From the NCBI RefSeq assembly GCF_024868665.1, contig NC_079901.1:4029300-4093299 (forward strand): a stretch of DNA of 64,000 nucleotides, read 5' to 3'. Position 1 is the first letter of the stretch. Each line of letters begins with the position of its first letter. This document shows, piece after piece, positions 44,102 through 55,083 of this stretch. The position numbers and the translations under genes are program-made. This DNA is from Triplophysa rosa. Taxonomy: Eukaryota; Chordata; Actinopteri; Cypriniformes; Nemacheilidae. Under the pieces are notes generated by a model, which was given only the letters and a program-made list of their open reading frames with translations, was not told the DNA's origin and made no database searches.

Positions 44102-45253
44102 ATGAGTGAAGAAGATGCAGAGCATGACGTGCCCGTGCACAGTACCTCACATTCAATGCATCACTTTGCTGGACATTTCCCGCCCATGTTTTTGGGGGAT
44201 GGGAAAGAAGATTTTCTCTGCTGGTGCAGACGATTTGAAGTTTTTGTGGAGGCCAGCTCTGATTTCTATAATGACAGGTTATCCAAGCTTTTGCCCACTT
44301 GCCTTGGTGGTACAGCTTTTAGTTATTGGGACAGTTTGCCGAGTGAAACAAAGAAAGACTACAAACTGGTGAAAGAGAAAATGACAAGTGTTTTTGGCCA
44401 AAGAGTTTATCTGTCCACGTTTCAAAGTTATGTTAATGCTCGCACACTTATGCCTGGAGAAGCTCTTCAAGTTTTTGCTGCTGAAATTAGCCGTTTGGTG
44501 GACGAAGCTTTTCCCACTTATGAGGTTAATGCAAAGAATGGAGAAAAATTTAGGCGTTTCATTGCTGGCATTGAACCTTACCTCCAGCTCTGTATACATG
44601 AACAAGGTGTGGACACACTGGATACTGCACTTACCCTTGCTCTTCAAATTGAACAAGCACATCGAGCTAGCAAAGTTCTGCTACCATCATACTCACAACA
44701 GTGGACTTCACCACCAGCTGGATCTCTCGCCGGAGCTCCATGGAATGTACCTGCCTCTCCTTGTACTCCTGCAACCACAGCACTTCCTGCGGTTCACTCT
44801 GCTACGTCAAGTGATGTTACAAAACTACAGACGACTCTGGATCGTTTGTCAGAGAGAGTGGATCAGCTACAACTGGAGATCACCCGACAGAGGTATGCAA
44901 ACAGACACAGTTCTTCGCCTGACCGACATCATCACAGCCCCACTCCGGATGGTGACAGAGGGCGCACATCTGAATGGCGCAGGTATGACAGACACTCACA
45001 TAATAACTCTGACTCTTATGATCGAGGCAGATCTTCCTACGGAGACACGAGTGGTGATAGAGCATACTGGGAATCACGCAGACGTGCCGATTATGATACT
45101 CTGAGTCCCAGGAGATCACATGAACATGGACAACACATTGAAAGTCGAAATTCACCTGAGCACTCATCTCGACATGACCATGGTCAGCGAGACAGGTCGC
45201 TGGACAGTTACTCATCAAAGCGTTGGAGTCGCCGATCACCAAGCCCAGGGTGA
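44102..45253 (+). CDS. Gypsy gag-like protein without zinc knuckle
   Basis: A 383-residue frame from MSEEDAEHDVP (an earlier in-frame Met at 44069 adds 11 residues). Residues ~30-200 form the capsid-like region (LGDGKEDFLCWCRRFEVF, LPTCLGGTAFSYWDSL, YVNARTLMPGEALQVFAAEI). The C-terminal third is rich in R, S, D and H (such as RGRTSEWRRYDRHS). No CCHC motif is seen. It would form element particles and bind RNA through the basic tail. The frame ends 31 bases into the pol frame (45223), which is in the -1 frame, so frameshifting or a separate start may link them. Confidence 0.85.
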   Translation: MSEEDAEHDVPVHSTSHSMHHFAGHFPPMFLGDGKEDFLCWCRRFEVFVEASSDFYNDRLSKLLPTCLGGTAFSYWDSLPSETKKDYKLVKEKMTSVFGQRVYLSTFQSYVNARTLMPGEALQVFAAEISRLVDEAFPTYEVNAKNGEKFRRFIAGIEPYLQLCIHEQGVDTLDTALTLALQIEQAHRASKVLLPSYSQQWTSPPAGSLAGAPWNVPASPCTPATTALPAVHSATSSDVTKLQTTLDRLSERVDQLQLEITRQRYANRHSSSPDRHHHSPTPDGDRGRTSEWRRYDRHSHNNSDSYDRGRSSYGDTSGDRAYWESRRRADYDTLSPRRSHEHGQHIESRNSPEHSSRHDHGQRDRSLDSYSSKRWSRRSPSPG

Positions 45254-45852
45254 GTGCGCTTTCAGTCTCCTTCACAGGTCAGCCAAAACCAGGGAAACTA
45301 CAAGTAGTTGACAATGTGGGCCAGTTGCCAACTGCTAATGAAGTCAGGCCCTCTGGTGACACTGGTGAGCCACAAGTGATTTCAAATTCTGTTGATGTTA
45401 TGACTCAGTACGTGCCACTTATAATTGAGGACACATTAGTTCATGCTTTTGTGGATAGTGGAGCTGATGTTTCTCTTATAAGTGAAGATTTCAGAATGTC
45501 TACTGCTAGTTTACGTCAAAGACCATTAGTGAAACAGTTTATACCTTTAACATCTATTTCTGGTGATAAACTGGATTCCGTGGGTACACTACCAGCAAAT
45601 GTAACCTTGGGACTGCATTCAGTGTCACATTCTTTTCAAGTGATCAGAAACTGCTCAAAGCCAATTATATTAGGTTGGGACTTTTTGTCTGCTCATAAGA
45701 TTGTGATGAATGCCCAGACCATGTCTCTTGAACTGAAGGGGGACTCTATTTCATTTTTGACTGTTAATCAGCAGGTTCCTAAACTTGTGGGTGTTACAGT
45801 GTCCACCACACAAGTTGTTCCTTCCTTTTCAGAGACACTAGTCTCAGCTTAA
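45223..45852 (+). pseudogene. Gypsy protease region, ends in a stop
   Basis: The frame has HAFVDSGADVSLISE, the aspartic-protease active-site word, and IILGWDFLSAHK, typical of the flap/end region. The stop TAA at 45850-45852 interrupts the pol frame, which continues in the same frame downstream. With the TGA at 46333-46335, this copy cannot make an intact Pol. Confidence 0.8.
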
Positions 45853-46335
45853 CTTTCACCACCTCATAAGGGTTGCCAACTTGATGGTTACACAGGTGTA
45901 TTTGAGCCTCATTATCAAGAGGACTCAAAAGTAGGATTTGCATGGACTGTTACTAAAGCAGTTCATGGTTCAATTTTTCTGAAAGTAGTAAATCCTTCTT
46001 CTGATGACATTTCTCTTCACAGCGGCACACAGATTGGAACTTTTTATTCTGTGTCAGAGGGTAAACAGGATGACTATGTGGTGATAGACAAATGTGTCAA
46101 TAATGTGAACATTAAGGAAGCTTGTGTGGCTAGCACTGTTCCAATGTCAACATCCATTTCACCTGTATTTCCAGATATTTCTGATACTGACTTGTCTGAT
46201 GTGCAACAAAAACGTCTAAAAGATTTGCTAACTTCTTTCTCTGATGTTTTCAGTCAGCATGCCCATGACTATGGCAGAACGAGTGTGGTCACTCACAAAA
46301 TCAGAACTAAAGATGACACTCCTATGTCGCAGTGA
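45853..46335 (+). pseudogene. Gypsy pol linker between protease and RT
   Basis: It is the same reading frame as the protease and the RT. The open frame from 46051 shows a linker typical of Gypsy pol before RT (LLTSFSDVFSQHAHDYGRTS). It ends at TGA 46333-46335, directly before the RT start words. It is between two stops, so it has no independent role. Confidence 0.7.
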
Positions 46336-46368
46336 GCGTACAGGACCTCCCCTGCTCTCAAGGCAGAA

Positions 46369-49300
46369 ATGCACCGTCAGGTAGAACAATTGAAAGCTCA
46401 AGATGTGGTTGAGGACAGTGATAGCCCATTTTCGAGTCCGGTAGTCATGGTAAAGAAAAAAGACAATACTTACAGATTTTGCGTAGACTACCGTAAATTG
46501 AATTCTGTCACTGTCACTGATGCACACCCCTTACCTAGGGTGGATGACAGTCTTGATGCGTTATCAGGTTCTCAGTACTTTTCCATTATTGACATGTCTG
46601 CTGGCTATTGGCAGGTAGAGTTAGACCTTCAAGACAGACATAAAACTGCTTTTACCACAGGAGATGGTTTGTACCAATTTAAGGTGATGCCTATGGGTCT
46701 CAAAAATAGTCCACCGACATTTCAGAGGCTCATGGAGCTTGTCCTTAGAGGACTACATTGGACAAAGTGTGTCATTTACTTGGATGACATAATCTGTATG
46801 GGGAAAGATTTTGAGGATCATCTACAGAACCTCACAGACATTTTGGTTAGGTTTAGGGTAGTGGGTCTTAAGCTTAACCCTAGAAAATGTCAGTTTTGCA
46901 AGGCGTCTGTGACGTACATGGCTCATGTTGTCTCGAAAGATGGGTTAGCTCTGGACCCAGCTCACAGTCAGCGGGTGAGGGATTGGCCAACACCTCAGTT
47001 TCTCACAGAGGTACGAGCATTTCTTGGGTTATGTAGTTATTATAGGCGTTTTGTTCAAAATTATGCCTTTAAAGCTCATCCCTTATACAGACTTACACAC
47101 AAGGAGGTTCCCTTTGAATGGACTGATGACTGCGCAGCAGCATTTCGGCAGTTGAAAGATGCTTTGACTTCGCCTCCTGTTATGGCATTTCCTAATTTCG
47201 AGAAGCCATTTGTGCTGAGTACAGATGCATCTAATGTCGCTATTGGTGCTGTTTTAGCTCAAATTCAGGATGGCAACGAACGTGTGGTGGCGTATGCTAG
47301 TCATGTACTGTTTCCTAGTGAGCGGAGATGGTCGACGTATGACAATGAATTGTGGGCGATAATTTGGTCATTCAGGCATTTTCTTCATTACTTGACTAAT
47401 TGCCCTTTTACCATAGTCACAGACCACAAACCTCTTGTTGGTCTTAGGAAGTTGAAGTTTGACATTGATCCCACAGGACTCAGAGGTCGATGGGCCATGG
47501 AATTGGATCCATTTGACTGGGTGATTGTACACAAAGATGGAAAGAGACACACAAATGCAGATGTTATGTCGAGAATTCCTGTAGTGCCACAGACAACACA
47601 GGTACCTCTGAAAAAGGCGGTATGTACTCAAACAGATGACTTGAGTATCATCTCTCAGATTGCTGTTTCTGCTGGCAGTAGCTGCACAGATTGTCAGGTT
47701 AGGGCACAACCTCAGATTTGCTTAACTGAAGGTGATGTTGTCAGGAACAATGTGTCGAGGGTAAACCTATGGCATACTTCTTTGTGTACTGATGGAAAAG
47801 ACATTTCCCTATACCAGAGAGAATATCTTGGGCTCTCACAGGTGTATGATTGGGTGCAGAATCAGGAGAGGCCTAGTCTTAGACGTGTACATGGGAAGAT
47901 GAGACATTTATGGTGGCAGTTTCCCCGGTTGGGGTTGAATAGTGGCGTGCTCTGTCGTAAAGCTCGTCTTGCCCCAGGTAAACCTGAAGTTTATCAAGTG
48001 ATTATTCCTGATGCTCTCATTTCGGACACTTTGCACTATTTACATGGTGATCCATGTTCGGGACACTATAGTGCTGAGCGCACACTCAAAAGAGCTCAGA
48101 GTTTGTGTTTTTGGCCAGGAATGAGAAAGGCTATTGAGGAATACTGTGAGTCATGTGTTGCTTGTGAATCCAGGAGAAATCCTGTTCCTCAACGTCGGGC
48201 ACCTCTCCAGTCTATTATGGCTGTGAGACCTTTTCAGATGGTCTGTACAGATATTACTGAAATGCCTGTTACTTCCAAAGGACATAGGTATGTGTTGGTA
48301 GTGCAAGATCATTTCACCAAATATGTCAATGCATATCCAATGGCAGATCAGAAAGCTGGTACAGTAGCACAGTTGCTTTGTGAGCAGTACATACCAGAGC
48401 ATGGTGTTCCAGAAGAACTATTTTCCGATCAGGGGCGTCAGTATGAGTCTGAGATTTTACATGACATCTGTGACAGATTAAAAATCAAAAAGAAACGGAC
48501 CACCCCATACCATCCTCGTGGTAATGGAATGGTTGAGAGGTTCAACAGAACTTTAAAGGATCAGTTGGCTAAAGTTCTTTTTCACAGGGAAGGTGAATGG
48601 GATCAGTATTTACCTGCAGTGGTACTATCCTTTAATGCTACTCCTCATTCTAGCACTGGTTATTCACCGTTTTTCCTAGTTCACGGTCGAGAGCCTCGCT
48701 TGCCTGTGCATGTTCACATTGATTCTCCTGTAGGTGATACCATGGAGACTCCACAAACCTATGGTAATGCTTTAGCCGGTCGTATGGAAACTGTGTTCCA
48801 AGAAGTATTCAACAATGGGGTTGATCAGAGTCTTAGGCGTGAGTATTATTTCAACAGGCATACTAAGTTTCAGCCTTTTAAAGTTGGAGATCGGGTGTGG
48901 ATGAATGATCCTACCACACAAAGAAAGAAATTAGACCCAAAATGGAAAGGACCTTATCAGGTTATTTCTGTGGATATGGATGGTATCATTTACACAGTGT
49001 TGGATCAGAGTAGGGTTAATGCAGAGCCCAAAGTTGTGCATTATGATCGCTTAAAACCCTATAGGTCAAGTTGGAAGGCACTAGTTCGCTCCTCTACAGG
49101 TGCAGGTCAGAGTGTTGATGAAGGGGGTCGAAGGGCACAACCAACGTTCACTGCCTTGTCGGGGTCTCTTCCTTTCATGTCAAAAGAGCTTGAGGTTCAG
49201 GGGAACAGGGACCAGGTCATACCCACTGTTCCTCATATGCGTAGGCCTTCAGGCCGTATGCCTGAGGTTCTTCGGTCAGTGCAACAGCCACTCCCAGTGC

Positions 49301-49401
49301 TTGAAAGAGCAACTTCTGCAGTGCGGGAGCACTGTTTTTCAGATGGTGCGGTAACCCGCTCAGGGCGTGTTATTAAACGGCCTAGAAAGTTTTCATGTTG
49401 A
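46369..49401 (+). CDS. Gypsy RT, RNase H and integrase polyprotein part
   Basis: A 1010-codon frame. The RT has FCVDYRKLN, MPMGLKNSPPTFQ and catalytic YLDD at residues 137-140. RNase H starts LSTDASNVAIGAV with Asp286. The integrase has an HHCC zinc domain (HGDPCSGHYSAERT ... CESCVACE) and a D-D-E core with Asp628, Asp687 and Glu723 (spacing D-58-D-35-E). A GPY/F-like C-terminal domain follows (WKGPYQVISVD). All visible catalytic residues are present. The Met at 46369 is the first after the TGA at 46333-46335; the natural protein would be made from an uninterrupted upstream frame. Confidence 0.9.
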   Translation: MHRQVEQLKAQDVVEDSDSPFSSPVVMVKKKDNTYRFCVDYRKLNSVTVTDAHPLPRVDDSLDALSGSQYFSIIDMSAGYWQVELDLQDRHKTAFTTGDGLYQFKVMPMGLKNSPPTFQRLMELVLRGLHWTKCVIYLDDIICMGKDFEDHLQNLTDILVRFRVVGLKLNPRKCQFCKASVTYMAHVVSKDGLALDPAHSQRVRDWPTPQFLTEVRAFLGLCSYYRRFVQNYAFKAHPLYRLTHKEVPFEWTDDCAAAFRQLKDALTSPPVMAFPNFEKPFVLSTDASNVAIGAVLAQIQDGNERVVAYASHVLFPSERRWSTYDNELWAIIWSFRHFLHYLTNCPFTIVTDHKPLVGLRKLKFDIDPTGLRGRWAMELDPFDWVIVHKDGKRHTNADVMSRIPVVPQTTQVPLKKAVCTQTDDLSIISQIAVSAGSSCTDCQVRAQPQICLTEGDVVRNNVSRVNLWHTSLCTDGKDISLYQREYLGLSQVYDWVQNQERPSLRRVHGKMRHLWWQFPRLGLNSGVLCRKARLAPGKPEVYQVIIPDALISDTLHYLHGDPCSGHYSAERTLKRAQSLCFWPGMRKAIEEYCESCVACESRRNPVPQRRAPLQSIMAVRPFQMVCTDITEMPVTSKGHRYVLVVQDHFTKYVNAYPMADQKAGTVAQLLCEQYIPEHGVPEELFSDQGRQYESEILHDICDRLKIKKKRTTPYHPRGNGMVERFNRTLKDQLAKVLFHREGEWDQYLPAVVLSFNATPHSSTGYSPFFLVHGREPRLPVHVHIDSPVGDTMETPQTYGNALAGRMETVFQEVFNNGVDQSLRREYYFNRHTKFQPFKVGDRVWMNDPTTQRKKLDPKWKGPYQVISVDMDGIIYTVLDQSRVNAEPKVVHYDRLKPYRSSWKALVRSSTGAGQSVDEGGRRAQPTFTALSGSLPFMSKELEVQGNRDQVIPTVPHMRRPSGRMPEVLRSVQQPLPVLERATSAVREHCFSDGAVTRSGRVIKRPRKFSC

Positions 49402-49818
49402 GGTTGGCATTGATATTTGATAATGTAATTGACTTATTGATTGAATTTTCTTTGCTGTATATATTTTCACATATGTTATTTTGAAAGTATTGCTGAACAT
49501 GTTTTTGTTGTTGTTGTTTTTTTAAACTGTTGGTTGTTTTCATGCAGTATAGTATTGTGACAACAGGATTTGATTATTGGGTTGAAGAAAATTAATGTTT
49601 ACAAAGAAAGTTGATAATTTGGTTTTGTACACAGGGTTACGAGATACAAATCTTTTGTTTTTGTTGTTGTTTTTTTCTCTGTTCTTAAAGTTTTTTTTTT
49701 TTCATTGCATTCTTCCATTGTATTAATATTTTGTTATTGACAATGTGTTGGTTTTCTCAAGGAGATTTAGTTCGGTATACTGGAAATGAGGACATTTATT
49801 TTTCTAAGGGCTGAAAAA
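49402..49818 (+). other. 3' untranslated part of young Gypsy
   Basis: T-rich sequence with gttgttgttgtt runs and no ORF. It ends in tctaagggctgaaaaatg, where the G/A-rich aagggctgaaaaa probably serves as polypurine tract. Confidence 0.6.
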
Positions 49819-50053
49819 TGTGAGATGTATTGGGGACATTTATTGTGAAATTTGGGTTATGAGTTGAATTGAGTTGACGTGCATGCGCGAGGAGAGGAGC
49901 GAGGGGTGCATAGAGATGCAGCCACCATGGAAGACGGCTCGGCTATTAAAGTAAGCTAAAAAGTTAATGTTGTCGCTCGTGATTGCCTGCCTTATCTTGT
50001 TCGAACCCTTCCGAAGAGTGTTTCCTTCTATCCACACAACAACCCCTCTTACA
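49819..50053 (+). repeat. 3' LTR of young Gypsy (235 bp)
   Basis: A copy of 43398-43632 with two base differences, followed by the acag duplication. Confidence 0.92.
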
Positions 50054-50439
50054 ACAGTATACAAAGCTAAGAATTTTTTGGGGGGGGATAGGAAAGTAGA
50101 AAAGAAGTAGAAGACTGTACTAATGGGTCAGATGTTGACAGAAAAGATGCGTTTTTAGCCGATTCTTAAAGACCGCTACAGAATCTGTTCATCTTGTGGC
50201 AAGAGGGAGATCATTCCAGAGTCGTGGAACACATCCGAAGAAAGTGCGTGAGAGTGATTTTTTCCCTTTGTGGGACGGCACCACAAGACATTGTTCGATT
50301 GCAGAGCGCAGGGATCGGGCGGGTACATAAATCTGAATTAGCGAGTGAAGATATGGGGAACCAGTGGTGGTTTTGTAGGCCAAGAGCAGGGATTTGAATT
50401 GGATATGAGTGACTATAGGGAGCCAGTGCAACCTAACGA

Positions 50440-51760
50440 CAAGAGGAGTGACGTGCGCTCTCTTCGGCTCGTTGAAGTAGAAACTAGTATAATTACTATT
50501 TCCTGCAGGAAACAGCCATGGTCACAAAATTTGTTTATAATTTTGCAACCTGTCCTCCTTTTGTCATTTCCATACGACAAAAAAGTTGTTTGTTTGTTTC
50601 TTACCTTAAATACGACACATCGGACCATTCACTGAATTATCGCCTCTATCTGCAGCAGGAGAAGCTTTTGTCTACGATCATTATGAAATGATATATTGCA
50701 CTATAATTTTGCAATTATGACAAATATTAGTGTAACTTTCAATTTAAACTGTCAGGATCAACTGTATTTACATTACACCATCCACGCATTTTGAGCAACG
50801 TAGCCCATTTTTTTATTATATAACATAAGACAGCATAAAAACAGTCACAATCATTTTGTTTTTTAACATACAAATATTCCAAGTTTACAGAGTTCTTTCC
50901 GAGATCGATTTTTAAGGGGAAAATACACTAATTAGGGATGCACCGAATGTTCAACAGTACATTCTTTCAGCAGTCAGTTATAGGCTTAATATCTAGGCTA
51001 TTCAAGAAGGGAGAGGGCTCAATTTTTTTGTTTTAATTTAGCCTACTTGTTTTGCTCCATTTTATTTTAAGTTATATTGTATTATATTGAAAAGCAAGAC
51101 AAAATATAAAAAGCACATTTTGACCATTCAGTTTGTGCAATAGTGAAAAAAATTATAAATAAGGCTAAATAAATAGAAGAAATGCAAAAGGCCATGTTCG
51201 ATGTTTGGAAATCGGCCTTCGGCAAGTGTTTAATTTTTATTCAGCTTCGGCCAAGAATTTTCATTTCGGTGCATCCCTACACTAAATGGAGCACCATTCA
51301 CAGTAAATCTTAACATCCCAGAACTTTCGGGTTAAACGCATGATTAAAATTACTGCCAGATGAAGTAAAACGTCAGCGTTTACTGTCGTGACGTCTACTG
51401 TTTGAATGATATCTGACTTCGTGTTGCATTCACTGACTTCGTATAAATTTATCTTATGGCTTCAATTCAGGTTTGCAATGCGAGTTGCTTTGTAACATAC
51501 TGTTTGTTGGTCAATGTATGCAATAAATACCTGTGACTGTACTTTCACTCGTGTGTTGCGTTTTGAATAGTTGATAATTGTTTAGGTTTAGGGTGGGGAT
51601 AGGGGCTCCAAAATATTTTTAAAACCATAAATATTCATGAAACTATTGATACTATAACAAATGTGAAGGAAGAAATAAATACATAAAGTGGACAACATAA
51701 GGGCAATGGAATAACCTGCACATTTATATGCTTTGCACCGTGACAAAAAATTCGGGTTAG
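50440..51760. other. Gene-free stretch
   Basis: A/T-rich. Near 50935-51285 an attagggatgcaccgaatg ... catttcggtgcatccctac pair forms inverted ends of a ~345-bp element (MITE); nothing else seen. Confidence 0.5.
50936..51280. mobile_element. MITE with gggatgcaccgaa ends
   Basis: The left tagggatgcaccgaatgttc and right (reverse complement) tagggatgcaccgaaatgaaa ends match for about 15 bp. The ~345-bp A/T-rich body has no ORF. A family with these ends is frequent in fish. Confidence 0.65.
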
Positions 51761-51769
51761 GGTGCTTAA

Positions 51770-52140
51770 ATGAGCTAAAGCTGTGGTTGACAAGTAATTT
51801 TTGGACTGGACTCCCTTTCCCCACACCAAACCCAGTGCACCAGAAATTTGGGCTTTTTATTGGACAGCAGTCTTAAATTTGATGCCGTTGTTTAATCATG
51901 TTTTTATCATCTTCGTCTTCTCACCAAAGTTAAGCCCTTTTTATCCATGAACAAATTCGAAATGGCTTTTCATGCATTTGTGTCATCTCGCTATCTCACG
52001 TCTTCAGCTAGGACAGAACGCCGCTGCCCAACTTCTTACAGGGAAGCGCAAGTACGATCATGTTAGACCCATTCTACACTGGCTCCCTATCAAATACAGG
52101 ATTGATTTTAAAATGGCTCCTCAATATTTAACTGGACTCC
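51770..52140 (+). mobile_element. L2-like LINE fragment, RT C-terminus
   Basis: Words such as KFEMAFHAFVSSR, HWLPIKYRIDFK and APQYLTGLL, in shifting frames, match the end of L2-type ORF2. The sequence jumps directly to a second fragment starting upstream in the same protein, so two copies are joined. Confidence 0.65.
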
Positions 52141-52149
52141 TGTTCCCAT

Positions 52150-53948
52150 ATACCCCCCGAGAACCTTAAAATCTTATTAAAGCAATTAGATCTGAGATTG
52201 TTAATCACAACTCGGATCCGTCAGCTTCCTCTCTGTGTTTTGCCACCTTTACCCATTATGAGCCAATATCTCTTGCCTGACAGATACTGTAGGTCGGATG
52301 AAACCTACAAACTGTCCTGGTAACAGCAATCAATCAGGACTTTTTAAAAAGGCCTTTGACATTATTGGCCCCAGTATCCTATCTATTATTAATAGTAGTC
52401 TTGTTTCCGGCACGGTGCCCTTATCTCTGAAACATGCTGTAGTTCAACCTCTTCTCAAAACGCCAAATTTCAATCGGTCTGTCTTGTCGAATTTCCGACC
52501 AATTTCCAAGCTGCCATTTTTATCCAAGGCTCTTGAGAGATTGTTCTTAACCAATTACAGAGTTTTTTTGGACCACAATGCTGTGCTTGAACTATTTGAG
52601 TAAGTTTAAAAGCCAATCATAGTACAGAGTCTGCCCTCTTAAAAGTTTAAATTATATTTTTTTGTTAAGTGATTCTGGGCAATCTGTTGTTCTTATGCTT
52701 TTAGATCTTACTGCAGCCTTCGACACAACTGACCTTGACTCACGCCTTGAGAAAGTGGCAGGCATTCAAGGTGCTCTAAATTGGTTTAGATCTTTTCTGT
52801 CAAATAGAAGTTTTTCTGTTAATCTAGGCCAGACTTTTTCCTCGTCTGCTCCATTGACATGTGACCTCAAGGAGCCATTCTTGCTTCTATGTTATTTGCC
52901 TTATTCCTGCTACCACTAGGGGCAATCTTTCACAAACATGGGATTTCTTTCCACTTTTTTTGGAGATAACACGCAAATTTATTTGCCTGTGCAAGAAAAT
53001 AAATAAATAAAAACAATTATGCTGGACTCCCTTATAACCTGCTTAAATGAGATTAAGGCCTGGTTGTCAAGTAATTTTTAAAATTTTAATGCAAGTAAAA
53101 CTGAACTTGTTTGGTTTGGAGGGCCTGCTATGCGTGACTTGCCTAATCTAGGTGAGCTGACCCCTTTTTGTAAACCAGTGTTTACACATTTAGGGGTATT
53201 GCTAGATAATACTTTGAAGTTTGACAAACAGATAAATTCAGTTGTGAAATCTGCTTTCATTCATCTAAGACTCTTGGCTAAGGTCAAATCATTTCTATCA
53301 TTCAAAGATCTGGAGAAGCTGATTCATGCTTTTGTGTTCTCTAGACTTGACTACTGTAATTCTCAGTAAGTGGTCGTATGTCAAATAACATTAAATCGGC
53401 TGCAACTAGTTCAAAATGCTGCAGCCTCTTGACAGGGATCCGCAAGTATGACCATACTTCCCCTATTTTGGCATCTTTGGGCTGGTAGCCAGTCCAAGAT
53501 AGAATTGATTTTAGACTTTTAGTTTATGTTTACAAGGGCTTAAATGGCCTAGCCCCTCCCTATCTATCAGGTTTACAAGCCACTCAGGTCTTTAAGGTTT
53601 TCAGATCGAGGGGTTTTAAGTATTCTGAGGACAAAGTACAAGTGAAGGGGTGACAGGGCTTTTGCAGTTGCAGCACCTAAGAGATGGAACAGTCTACCAT
53701 CCTATATTAGACTTGCTTTAAACTTGAAGTTCTTTCAAGAGTCGTCTGAAGGTGCATCTCCTTTGTGTAGCCTTTGTGAGTGAAGAGGGTTGAGCCTGTG
53801 TTTTAAATTTTTTAAATTGTCTTAAAGTGATGTTGCATGTTTTATAATTGTGCTTTACTTTTATTGTATGATTATTTAATGGTTGTACAGCACTTTGGTA
53901 CAACATCCTGTTGTTTAAATAGTGTTTTATAAATAAACTGAACTGAAG
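52150..53948 (+). mobile_element. L2-like LINE, decayed RT domain to 3' end
   Basis: Successive frames give GRMKPTNC ... PSILSIINSSLVSG, LSNFRPISKLPFLSKALERL, VVLMLLDLTAAFDTTD, a degraded catalytic region near 52940-52970, then TPFCKPVFTHLGVLLDNTLK, LIHAFVFSRLDYCN, and the L2 3' end gtacagcactttgg ... ttataaataaactg at 53885-53945. Several stops and frameshifts, and the FADD catalytic word is not intact. A dead copy. Confidence 0.8.
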
Positions 53949-53949
53949 T

Positions 53950-55083
53950 TTCCGGAGGGCGCTACTGTAAAAATGAACGTGGGTACAACTTCCGGTGAAG
54001 CGGCGGAAGTAGTGTATTGCACCTTTAACAACTTATTCTGATGACAGAAAATGAGAGTGTGATTCATATTTTTAATTGTAATACTGTTGGTTCATGTGGT
54101 AATCTATTAAAAAATAATTTCGAAAATGATGAGCAACACCTGCTCTTCGTGGCTGCACTTACAACCAGGCGAAGCTAATTTCACGTCGTAAAAAAAGAGC
54201 GCTTCACACAGAGATCTAAAGTTAAGACGGACTGCTCATGTGAGGGTTGGTACAGTTTATAAAAGACAAATTTCAAAATGTGGACCGCTTATCTCAAGCA
54301 AATATAACGACCATAAAACATCACTTAGACTGAATGTGCTATTTACCACATCTTTAAATACACAATTGACATGATGTAAAGAAATTGGTCAATAACTGAA
54401 TCAATAAAGTTGCTAAATATCCGGCGTCAAGTATTCAAACCACCATCCCATTCCTCTATAAAGTAGTGGACAGGAATGATCACCACAATTGAAAGGTTTG
54501 ATATCCACTAAGGTTTTGACAATTACTTAAAAAAGTGGTTGGAGCCATTTAAGACGGTGACTGAATCCAAACCTTCAGATGACACAAAAGTCATATGTTT
54601 ATCTGTCCATAATTTCCTAGAACCTTATAATATGTATAATACAAATGAACATACATGGAAGCGTGGGTGAAGTGCAGCTGACGTGACAAACAACCTTCTA
54701 CTGCAGGTCCGTTCACACAAAAAAAACCTTCAGTCTTGCAAATGTCAATCCTAAGCAATCTGTTAAAACATAACCATATTATATGCAAATATTGTAATTA
54801 TTAATTCTATTACTCTCATGTTTCAAACTTATCAAGAGTTTTATGGAATGACACTTAGAAAACATCCCATTTACATCACTGTATTATCAGTCTCGTTGCT
54901 GTGACCACACTAGACTCTGATAGAGTCACTGAAATCACAAATGTGGCTGTCACGTTTTTTAGCCAAAAGCATGTTTCTTGTCACAGCTTCTGCTGTATAT
55001 GTCTTATTCTAAGATGCTAACAGGTAGAGAGGCAGATCCCTCACTATGCAATGGTGTCATGAAATAATAGTTCTTAATGTGTC
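53950..55083. other. Gene-free stretch
   Basis: A segment 53945-54010 (ccggagggcgctactgt) resembles the end of a common fish MITE; the rest is unassigned A/T-rich sequence. Confidence 0.35.

Larger units (their letters stand above)
43398..50053 (+). mobile_element. Young Ty3/Gypsy element, nearly complete
   Basis: Two 235-bp LTRs (43398-43632 and 49819-50053) differ at two positions by my reading. A 4-bp duplication acag flanks the element (43394-43397 and 50054-50057). The coding order is gag, protease, RT, RNase H, integrase. Two in-frame stops break pol. Everything needed for mobilisation in trans seems present: LTRs, primer site, and a polypurine-like aagggctgaaaaa before the right LTR. 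It interrupts a LINE. Confidence 0.92.
43275..50435 (-). mobile_element. LINE 3' end split by the young Gypsy
   Basis: The minus-strand frame at 50189-50431 (HWLPIVTHIQFKSLLLAYKT, PSHKGKKSLSRTFFG, LWNDLP) is the end of a Nimb/L2-like LINE ORF2. Its 3' UTR continues at 43281-43397 and ends in the tail tacgtcgctttggataaaag...ctaaatgta. The Gypsy element at 43398-50053 is inserted in this 3' UTR, with duplication acag. The remaining fragment lacks the RT catalytic part. Confidence 0.75.

Noticed and set aside
44388..45104. 238-codon ORF in another frame over Gypsy gag
   Set aside because: A shadow of the gag frame with no domain of its own.
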